NCBI GenBank assembly: GCA_016790515.1
Contig: JAEUOY010000051.1
Span: forward strand, 1-38,785
Length of the DNA stretch: 38,785 nucleotides
Direction of reading: 5' to 3'
Source: Burkholderiaceae bacterium
Lineage (GTDB): Bacteria; Pseudomonadota; Gammaproteobacteria; Burkholderiales; Burkholderiaceae_C
Part shown: positions 31,334-38,785 of the stretch, piece by piece
Position numbering within the stretch: the first letter of the stretch is position 1
How the letters are laid out: each line of letters opens with the position of its first letter
Notes under the pieces: generated by a model
Told to the model about the DNA's origin: nothing
What the model saw: only the letters and a program-made list of their open reading frames with translations
Database searches by the model: none
Program-made: the position numbers and the translations under genes

Positions 31334-31722
31334 TGCGCTGTCAACACCTCATCACTACGGAGCCGGACCGCATCGCGGCGGACGGGAACACGAGCCTGCG
31401 ACAGAAGAACCGGCGAGAGATCCGGCGCAAGGCCCGGAGCAGACTTTTTTTTCACTTTAACTTGGCCGGGGCCTATTTGGGCCTAATGCCCTAGTGAAAA
31501 CCCTGGTGTCAGATCTGACAGGATGAGGCGCCTGGCCCATCACCGACGCCGGCCGCCGCGGCGCCGGCGGCGTGCCGGTGTGACGATCGTCATGTCATCC
31601 CCTTGTCATCGATGCGTGAACGGGAGCACACTGGGTTTGGGCGGGTCCGGCTCGCAGGCCGTTTCCGATCGCATCGACGGGGCCCGTCCGGTTCTCCAAA
31701 ACCCTTCTGAAAGGACGCTCTG
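31334..31722. other. 389-base intergenic region between the HTH-receiver gene and hpf
   Basis: It holds an eight-T run (31445-31452), a GGGCCTA-type direct repeat (about 31468-31487), the perfect palindrome at 31507-31520 and a GC-rich inverted-repeat stretch (about 31540-31575). No gene is supported. A TTGTCA at 31603-31608 could be a -35 for hpf, but the matching -10 is poor. RpoN, which usually precedes hpf in proteobacteria, is absent. Confidence 0.6.
31507..31520. promoter_or_regulatory. Perfect 14-bp palindrome, possible operator
   Basis: TGTCAGATCTGACA is self-complementary and stands alone in the divergent region between the HTH-receiver gene and hpf. It looks like a dimeric-regulator site. 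I do not recognise the regulator. Confidence 0.5.
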
Positions 31723-32064
31723 ATGAACCTGACGATCAGCGGACATCATCTCGATGTGACGCCGGCGCTTCGTGAGTATGTGCTCACCAAGCTGGATCGG
31801 GTCACGCGGCATTTCGACCAGGTGGTCGACATCAGTGTTCTGCTGACAGTCGAGAAGCTAAAGGAGAAGGAACGACGGCAGAAGGCCGAAGTGACGCTCC
31901 ACGTCAAGGGAAAGGACATCTTTGTCGAACAGTCTCACGAGGATCTCTACGCGGCGATCGACCAGTTGATGGACAAGCTCGATCGCCAGGTCTGCCGCCA
32001 CAAGGACCGGCTGCAGGATCATCACCACCCGGCGGCCAAACGCCTGGATGCCGGCGCGATCTGA
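31723..32064 (+). CDS. hpf: Ribosome hibernation promoting factor (short HPF)
   Basis: 113 residues, the short-form length. '[32 protein letters not shown]' is the typical start, followed by '[37 protein letters not shown]', the beta-strand/helix of the ribosome-binding domain. It ends in a His-rich tail (HHHP). HPF binds the decoding centre and promotes 100S ribosome dimers in stationary phase. ATG 31723 has AAAGGA upstream. It ends at a strong terminator, so it is transcribed separately from ptsN. Confidence 0.95.
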   Translation: MNLTISGHHLDVTPALREYVLTKLDRVTRHFDQVVDISVLLTVEKLKEKERRQKAEVTLHVKGKDIFVEQSHEDLYAAIDQLMDKLDRQVCRHKDRLQDHHHPAAKRLDAGAI

Positions 32065-32091
32065 TCGCCCACGCCCCGGCAAGCGCCTCGA

Positions 32092-32118
32092 CGGCCCCCC
32101 CGGGGGCCGCTGTTTTTT
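32092..32118 (+). terminator. Rho-independent terminator after hpf
   Basis: CGGCCCCC pairs with GGGGGCCG (32092-32099 with 32102-32109), with a tight two-base loop, followed by CTG and TTTTTT (32113-32118). It lies 28 bases after the hpf stop. Confidence 0.85.
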
Positions 32119-32177
32119 CGCCCAGGGCCCGTTCTGATGCCTCGTGACAACATCCCGCAACCCGGGGTGCTGCCGAA

Positions 32178-32206
32178 AGTGCACTGCAGCAATCGGTTTC
32201 TATAAT
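32178..32206 (+). promoter_or_regulatory. Sigma-70 promoter for ptsN
   Basis: A perfect -10 TATAAT (32201-32206) lies 62 bases upstream of the ptsN ATG, after the hpf terminator. The -35 region at a 16-18 base spacing (32177-32184, AAGTGCAC) does not match TTGACA well. Confidence 0.55.
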
Positions 32207-32268
32207 CATTTTCCTGTCATTGGATCCGTGGTTGCGCCGGCCCGAACTGGTGCAATGCGGGCAACACC

Positions 32269-32739
32269 ATGAACCGTCTCGCCGCCATCCTGCCCGCTGC
32301 CAATGTCGTCGTGGATGTCGACGCAACAAGCAAGAAGCGCGCCTTCGAGCATGCCGGTTTGTTGTTCGAGAACCAGCACGCGATCGCCCGGGCCACCGTG
32401 ACCGACAACCTGTTCGCGCGCGAGCGGCTGGGCTCCACCGGGCTGGGGCACGGCGTGGCGATCCCGCACGGCCGGATCAAGGGGCTGAAGAACCCGCTGG
32501 CGGCGGTGATCCGGCTCAGGCAGCCGGTGCCCTTCGACGCACCCGACGACGAACCGGTGAGCCTGCTGATCTTCCTGCTGGTGCCCGAGGCGGCTACCCA
32601 GCGCCACCTGGAAATCCTGTCGGAGATCGCCGAGATGCTGTCCGACCGGGAGTTGCGCGAGCGACTGAAGACCGCCGAGGACGCCGACGCGCTGCACAAG
32701 CTGATCGCCGGCTGGGCGCCGCTGAAGTCGGTGGCCTGA
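32269..32739 (+). CDS. ptsN: PTS-Ntr EIIA protein
   Basis: 156 residues. The EIIA fold is clear: 'MNRLAAILPAANVVVDVDATSKKRAFEHA' and the phospho-acceptor H67 in LGHGVAIPHGRI, then 'DEPVSLLIFLLVPEAATQRHLEILSEIAEML'. PtsN receives phosphate from PtsO/HPr and regulates potassium uptake and nitrogen or stress responses. Its neighbours hpf and hprK fit the conserved PTS-Ntr cluster. It ends 41 bases before hprK and is probably co-transcribed with it. Confidence 0.95.
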   Translation: MNRLAAILPAANVVVDVDATSKKRAFEHAGLLFENQHAIARATVTDNLFARERLGSTGLGHGVAIPHGRIKGLKNPLAAVIRLRQPVPFDAPDDEPVSLLIFLLVPEAATQRHLEILSEIAEMLSDRELRERLKTAEDADALHKLIAGWAPLKSVA

Positions 32740-32780
32740 AGGATCCGGATGCCGCCGAACGGGCTCCGCGGGGCTGAGGC

Positions 32781-33734
32781 TTGAAGCCCACCTCGATCAG
32801 TGCCGAGGCGCTGTTCGAAGCCCATCGCGAGTTGCTGCGCTGGGAGTGGGTCGCCGGCCACGCGCATCCCGAGCGCCGCTTCGACGAAGCGGCGGTGCGC
32901 GACGCGCAATCGGCCGCCGACCTGGTCGGCTACCTGAACTACATCCACCCGTACCGGGTGCAGATCGTCGGCCGGCACGAGGTGCCCTACCTGTCCAGAT
33001 CGACACCCGAGGACCAGGAACGGCGCATCTCGCGCATCGTCACGCTCGAGCCGCCGGTGCTGATCACCGCCGACGGCGTCGCGCCGCCCGACCGTCTGGT
33101 GGCGATGTGCGACCGCGCCGAGATCCCGCTGTTCGTCACCGCCGAGTCGGCCGGCCAGGTGATCGACATCGTGCGCAGCTACCTGGCGCAGCTGTTCGCC
33201 GAGCGCGTCACGCGGCACGGCGTGTTCATGGACATCCTCGGCCTGGGCGTGCTGCTGACCGGCGAATCGGGCCTCGGCAAGAGCGAGCTGGGGCTGGAAC
33301 TGATCTCGCGCGGCCACGGCCTGGTGGCCGACGATGCAGTCGATCTCTACAAGATCTCGCAGAGCGCACTCGAAGGGCGCTGCCCCGATCTGCTGATGAA
33401 CCTGCTCGAGGTGCGCGGCATCGGCCTGCTCGACATCAAGGCGATCTTCGGCGAGACCGCGGTGCGCCGCAAGATGCGGCTCAAGCTGATCGTCCACCTG
33501 GTGCGCAAGGAGACGATGGAGCGCGATTTCGAGCGCCTGCCCTACGAGCCGCTGTTCGAGGACATCCTGGGCATCCCGGTGCGCAAGGTGGTGATCACGG
33601 TCGACGCCGGCCGCAACCTGGCGGTGCTGGTCGAGGCCGCGGTGCGCAACACCATCCTGCAGCTGCGCGGCATCGACACCTACCAGGAGTTCATCGAGCG
33701 CCACCAGCGCGCGATGCAGCAACCCGAGGATTGA
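32781..33734 (+). CDS. hprK: HPr kinase/phosphorylase
   Basis: 317 residues. The Walker A motif GESGLGKS spans residues 161-168, followed by '[20 protein letters not shown]', the conserved block that binds the HPr partner and metal; a C-terminal '[31 protein letters not shown]' closes the protein. The N-terminal 130 residues are the variable domain typical of the family. The start is TTG 32781: an in-frame stop lies two codons upstream and no ATG is usable, so this start is forced. HprK phosphorylates a Ser on HPr in the PTS-Ntr system. Convergent with fur. Confidence 0.94.
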   Translation: MKPTSISAEALFEAHRELLRWEWVAGHAHPERRFDEAAVRDAQSAADLVGYLNYIHPYRVQIVGRHEVPYLSRSTPEDQERRISRIVTLEPPVLITADGVAPPDRLVAMCDRAEIPLFVTAESAGQVIDIVRSYLAQLFAERVTRHGVFMDILGLGVLLTGESGLGKSELGLELISRGHGLVADDAVDLYKISQSALEGRCPDLLMNLLEVRGIGLLDIKAIFGETAVRRKMRLKLIVHLVRKETMERDFERLPYEPLFEDILGIPVRKVVITVDAGRNLAVLVEAAVRNTILQLRGIDTYQEFIERHQRAMQQPED

Positions 33735-33778
33735 CGCCGCTGGTTGGCGCCGCTGGTTGGCGCCGCTACTTGGCGCGG
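33731..33778. repeat. 13-bp tandem repeat across the ends of hprK and fur
   Basis: Units TTGACGCCGCTGG, TTGGCGCCGCTGG and TTGGCGCCGCTAC are followed by a partial TTGGCGCGG. The first unit contains the hprK stop; the third contains the fur stop (complement of 33766-33768). Only single-base changes separate the units. Confidence 0.75.
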
Positions 33779-34194
33779 TGCGGGCAGGCCGGCTTGGTGC
33801 AGACGGCGTACAGCGACAGCGCATGGTCCTGCAGCTCGAAGCCGTGGGCGCTGGCCACCGCGCGCTGGCGCTGCTCGATCTCCGGGTCGTAGAACTCCTC
33901 GACCCGGCCGCAGCTCAGGCAGACGAGGTGGTCATGGTGCTGGCCCTCGTTGAGCTCGAACACCGACTTGCCGGATTCGAAGTGGCTGCGCGTCAGCAGC
34001 CCGGCCTGCTCGAACTGCATCAGCACCCGGTAGACGGTGGCCAGGCCGATGTCGGCGCCCTCCAGCAGCAGGGCCTTGAAGACATCCTCGGCGGTCATGT
34101 GCCGTTGCGACGTGCGCTGGAAGACCTCGAGGATCTTGATGCGCGGCAACGTGGCCTTCAGCCCACTGCTCTTGAGCTCGTCGGCATGGGTCAT
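33766..34194 (-). CDS. fur: Ferric uptake regulator
   Basis: 142 residues from ATG 34194, chosen because [25 protein letters not shown] matches the start of betaproteobacterial Fur; a longer start at 34218 adds eight unconserved residues. The winged helix is followed by the regulatory metal site '[22 protein letters not shown]' and a second cysteine pair CTKPAC near the C-terminus for structural zinc. Fur represses iron-uptake genes when loaded with Fe2+. It is divergent from bamE, the usual Burkholderiales arrangement. Its last codons sit in the tandem repeat. Confidence 0.95.
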   Translation of the reverse strand: MTHADELKSSGLKATLPRIKILEVFQRTSQRHMTAEDVFKALLLEGADIGLATVYRVLMQFEQAGLLTRSHFESGKSVFELNEGQHHDHLVCLSCGRVEEFYDPEIEQRQRAVASAHGFELQDHALSLYAVCTKPACPHRAK

Positions 34195-34228
34195 CGGGGG
34201 GGCGGAGCGGTGCGGCATGGTGCTTGGC

Positions 34229-34234
34229 TAGAAT
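34229..34234 (+). promoter_or_regulatory. Probable -10 element for bamE
   Basis: TAGAAT at 34229-34234 lies 71 bases upstream of the bamE start in the fur/bamE divergent gap. No convincing -35 is seen at 16-18 bases. Confidence 0.35.
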
Positions 34235-34304
34235 CGGCGGATCATATCCAGCCGCGCGCCGCCCGCCCAGCGCCGCGCCCGGCGCCATTCGCACGGCAGA
34301 CCCC

Positions 34305-34865
34305 TTGAGCACATCGTCCTTTGTTCGTCGCAGCGCGCGCCAGGGCCTCGGCCTGATGCTCGCGCTGGCGCTGCTGGGTTGCGCGAGCCGTTCCGACGAT
34401 CCGGCGCTGCAGTCCGGCGACACCCTGTTCGGCTTCATCACGCCCTACCGCATGGACATCGTGCAGGGCAACGTCGTGACCCAGGAACAGGTGGCGCGGA
34501 TCAAGCCCGGCATGAGCCGGCTGCAGGTGCGCGACGTGCTCGGTTCACCGATGCTCACCGACCTGTTCCACGCCGACCGCTGGGACTACATCTTCACGAT
34601 CCGGCGCCAGGGCACCGCGCCGCAGCGCCGTGACGTGGTGGTGCACTTCAAGGACGACAGGCTCGACCGCATCGAGGCCGCCGACCTGCCGACCGAGCGC
34701 GATTTCGTCGCCTCGATCAGCCGCCCGATCGGCTCGCGCGGCGAGCCCACGCTCGAACTGTCGGAGGAACAGAAGAAGGCCTTGCCGAAACCGGCCAAGG
34801 TGGCGGCCGAGCCGCCGCAGCCGATGGGCGCGATCCGCAGCTACCCGCCGCTGGAGCCGTCGTGA
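34305..34865 (+). CDS. bamE: Outer membrane assembly lipoprotein BamE (SmpA/OmlA)
   Basis: About 186 residues. A signal peptide ends in the lipobox LALLGC; the mature part has '[60 protein letters not shown]', which is the BamE/SmpA fold with the typical 'I.PGMs..qV...LGtP.l.d.F...rWdYv' block. The C-terminus is longer than in E. coli and charged. BamE is an accessory subunit of the BAM beta-barrel assembly machine. The start is probably TTG 34305; another TTG at 34224 adds 27 residues. The next gene (dapB) starts in a GTGA overlap. Confidence 0.9.
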   Translation: MSTSSFVRRSARQGLGLMLALALLGCASRSDDPALQSGDTLFGFITPYRMDIVQGNVVTQEQVARIKPGMSRLQVRDVLGSPMLTDLFHADRWDYIFTIRRQGTAPQRRDVVVHFKDDRLDRIEAADLPTERDFVASISRPIGSRGEPTLELSEEQKKALPKPAKVAAEPPQPMGAIRSYPPLEPS

Positions 34866-35674
34866 GCACGGCGGCGCTGCGCATCGCGATCGCCGGGGCG
34901 TCGGGCCGCATGGGCCGCATGCTGGTCGAGGCCGTGCTGGCCGCACCCGACTGCGCGCTGGCCGGCGCGCTGGATGTCGCCGGCAGCCCGGCGATCGGCC
35001 AGGATGCCGGCGCCTTTGCCGGCCGCACCACCGGCGTGGCGATCACCGCCGACCTGCGCGGCGGACTGGCCGGCGCCGACGTGCTGATCGACTTCACCCG
35101 GCCGGAAGGCACGCTGGCCCACCTGGCGGCGTGCCGCGAACTGGGCGTCAAGGCCGTCATCGGCACCACCGGCTTCAGCGACGCGCAGAAGGCCGAGATC
35201 GCCGCGCAGGCCGGCCAGATCGCGATCGTGATGGCGCCGAACATGAGCGTGGGCGTCAACGTCGTGCTCAAGCTGCTGGACCAGGCCGCCCGCGCGCTGG
35301 CCACCGGCTACGACATCGAGGTGATCGAGGCCCACCACCGCCACAAGGTCGACGCGCCCAGCGGCACCGCGCTGCAGATGGGCGAGGTGCTGGCCCGGGC
35401 GCTCGGCCGCGACCTGAAGGACTGCGCGGTCTATGCCCGCCACGGCGTCACCGGCGAGCGCGACCCGTCGAGCATCGGCTTCGCGACGATTCGCGGCGGC
35501 GACATCGTCGGCGACCACACGGTGCTGTTCGCCGGCACCGGCGAGCGCATCGAGATCAGCCACAAGAGCAGCAGCCGCGCCGGCTACGCCCAGGGCAGCC
35601 TGCGCGCGGCGCGCTTCCTGGCCGGCCGCAGCCAGGGCCTGTTCGACATGAACGACGTGCTGGGCCTCGGCTGA
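34862..35674 (+). CDS. dapB: 4-hydroxy-tetrahydrodipicolinate reductase
   Basis: 270 residues, start GTG 34862 overlapping the bamE stop by four bases. The NAD(P)H-binding motif [10 protein letters not shown] is at 13-22; '[23 protein letters not shown]' is the family signature with the catalytic His and Lys. The C-terminus has '[23 protein letters not shown]'. It catalyses the second committed step of lysine and diaminopimelate biosynthesis. Co-transcription with bamE and the exbB gene is likely. Confidence 0.96.
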   Translation: MSTAALRIAIAGASGRMGRMLVEAVLAAPDCALAGALDVAGSPAIGQDAGAFAGRTTGVAITADLRGGLAGADVLIDFTRPEGTLAHLAACRELGVKAVIGTTGFSDAQKAEIAAQAGQIAIVMAPNMSVGVNVVLKLLDQAARALATGYDIEVIEAHHRHKVDAPSGTALQMGEVLARALGRDLKDCAVYARHGVTGERDPSSIGFATIRGGDIVGDHTVLFAGTGERIEISHKSSSRAGYAQGSLRAARFLAGRSQGLFDMNDVLGLG

Positions 35675-35676
35675 GC

Positions 35677-36333
35677 ATGCAGGGCCTGGCGACGTTCTGG
35701 GCCGAGAACGACGCGATCGGCCGCACGGTGGTCGCGCTGCTGCTGGCGATGTCGGTCAGCGCCTGGGTCGTGATCCTCTGGAAGGCCTGGGTGCTCAGCC
35801 GCGCCCGCCGCGACATCGAGCGCGCGGTCAGCGCGTTCTGGGCCGCCGACACGCTGGACGCCGGGCGCACGCGGCTGGCCGCGCTCGACCGCGAACAGGT
35901 GCTGCTGCCGCTGCTGCAGGCCGGCACGCTGGTCGAACCTGCGGGCACGCTGGCCACCCGCGCGACGCTCAGTTCGCAGCTGACGCGGCGGCTGCGCGAC
36001 GCGCTGCACCGCAGCCTGGCCCACCTGCAATACGGCCAGGTGCTGCTGGCCTCGATCGGCAGCACCTCGCCGTTCATCGGCCTGTTCGGCACCGTCTGGG
36101 GCATCTACCACGCGCTGATCAGCATCGCCGCGGCCGGCGCGCTGACGATCGACAAGGTCGCCGGACCGGTCGGCGAGGCGCTGGTGATGACCGCCGCCGG
36201 CCTGGCGGTGGCGATCCCGGCGGTGCTGGCCTACAACCTGTTCGGCAAGTGGGTGGCCGCCTGCGAGGCCGGGCTCGAAGGCTTCGCGCACGACCTGCGC
36301 GAGATGGCGCTGGACGGCGCGGCGAAGGCTTGA
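35677..36333 (+). CDS. exbB: ExbB/TolQ-family proton channel protein
   Basis: 218 residues, three transmembrane segments: about 15-38 (VVALLLAMSVSAWVVILWKA), then the large cytoplasmic loop, and the pair around 'GSTSPFIGLFGTVWGIYHAL' and 'VGEALVMTAAGLAVAIPAVLAYNLF', which holds the conserved G.FGTV.G and the polar Thr/Ala line of the proton path. It pairs with the ExbD protein encoded six bases on to energise a TonB-like transducer. No tonB is next to it in the window. ATG 35677 follows the dapB stop by two bases. Confidence 0.9.
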   Translation: MQGLATFWAENDAIGRTVVALLLAMSVSAWVVILWKAWVLSRARRDIERAVSAFWAADTLDAGRTRLAALDREQVLLPLLQAGTLVEPAGTLATRATLSSQLTRRLRDALHRSLAHLQYGQVLLASIGSTSPFIGLFGTVWGIYHALISIAAAGALTIDKVAGPVGEALVMTAAGLAVAIPAVLAYNLFGKWVAACEAGLEGFAHDLREMALDGAAKA

Positions 36334-36338
36334 GCGCG

Positions 36339-36758
36339 ATGTCGTTCGGGCGGCTCGAGCGCAGCGGCACCTCGCAGCCGATGAGCGACATCAACATGAC
36401 GCCGCTGATCGACGTGATGCTGGTGCTGCTGGTGATCTTCATCATCACCGCGCCGCTGATGAGTTCCAGCCTGCGGCTGGACTTGCCGAAGACCGCCGGC
36501 GCCAAGCCGACCGATGCGCCGACCTTCGTCACCGTCGCGGTCAGCCCGCAGGGCGAGCTGTTCTGGGGCGACGAGGCGGTCGACGGCGAGCAGCTGAAGG
36601 CGCGCATCCGCGAGGCCGCGACCCGCGACCCGGCCACCGAGGTGCAGCTGCGCGCCGACCAGACCGTGCCCTACGGCCGCATCGCCGAGCTGATCGGGCT
36701 GGTGCAGGACGGCGGGCTGTCGCGCATCGGCTTCGTCACCGAAGCAGCCGCGAAGTAG
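36339..36758 (+). CDS. exbD: ExbD/TolR-family protein
   Basis: 139 residues. A short cytoplasmic N-terminus is followed by one membrane span 'INMTPLIDVMLVLLVIFIITAPL' containing the conserved proton-path Asp (LID), and a periplasmic domain with 'FVTVAVSPQGELFWGDEAVDGEQLKARIREAA'. This is the complete ExbD layout. It follows the ExbB gene with a five-base gap, so the two form one complex. Length is normal. Confidence 0.92.
   Translation: MSFGRLERSGTSQPMSDINMTPLIDVMLVLLVIFIITAPLMSSSLRLDLPKTAGAKPTDAPTFVTVAVSPQGELFWGDEAVDGEQLKARIREAATRDPATEVQLRADQTVPYGRIAELIGLVQDGGLSRIGFVTEAAAK

Positions 36759-38785
<2,027 letters not shown>

Noticed and set aside
31411-31452. T-run at 31445 with a weak upstream hairpin as a terminator
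   Set aside because: No plus-strand gene ends there and the stem is only about 5 bp.

Overview
The window is GC-rich chromosomal DNA from a betaproteobacterium of the order Burkholderiales. The evidence is the gene order glnE / yhdP / nit2-type amidase, the order fur / bamE / dapB / exbBD / leuS, the hpf-ptsN-hprK cluster, and the codon usage. The bulk (about 3.7 kb onward) reads like the Rubrivivax/Leptothrix/Sphaerotilus side of the order. The first ~3.4 kb has a different codon style and carries AT-rich intergenic repeats of the kind I associate with Acidovorax/Polaromonas-type Comamonadaceae. These taxonomic statements are inference from memory, not from a search.

Region 1 (1-7.15 kb) is an efflux locus on the minus strand: adaptor (HlyD), RND pump, AhpD-like protein, TolC-family outer-membrane protein, and a DUF302 protein cut by the window edge. 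It is divergent from an ArsR-family repressor gene. The compositional break falls inside the pump gene. Region 2 (7.1-9.65 kb) holds minus-strand accessory genes: a double-HD (HD-GYP) phosphodiesterase, a single-domain rhodanese and a periplasmic DUF3365 protein with a CxxCH haem motif. Region 3 (9.7-19.1 kb) is core: nit2-type amidase and yhdP (minus), then glnE, a hidden GTG-started rhombosortase-like gene and an EamA transporter (plus).

Region 4 (19.2-28.9 kb) is the most interesting part. It holds a glutathione S-transferase, a diiron ferritin-like protein, a periplasmic glutathione peroxidase, and a tight eight-gene operon: FAD oxidoreductase, DUF1365, CFA-synthase homologue, chalcone-isomerase-like protein, MFS transporter, DUF3833 lipoprotein, SDR and NTF2-like protein. 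This set resembles the ECF-sigma/ChrR singlet-oxygen lipid-modification genes of other proteobacteria. No sigma or anti-sigma gene is in the window, but the leader has a candidate ECF-type promoter. The CFA-synthase homologue has lost most of the bicarbonate-binding residues of the E. coli enzyme, so its product may not be a cyclopropane lipid.

Region 5 (28.9-33.7 kb) has a secreted TonB-C-like protein, CorA, an unusual HTH-receiver fusion, then hpf, ptsN and hprK without the usual rpoN upstream. Region 6 (33.7 kb to the end) is the conserved fur / bamE-dapB-exbB-exbD / leuS segment; leuS runs off the right edge. I saw no tRNA or rRNA gene, CRISPR array or intact insertion sequence.
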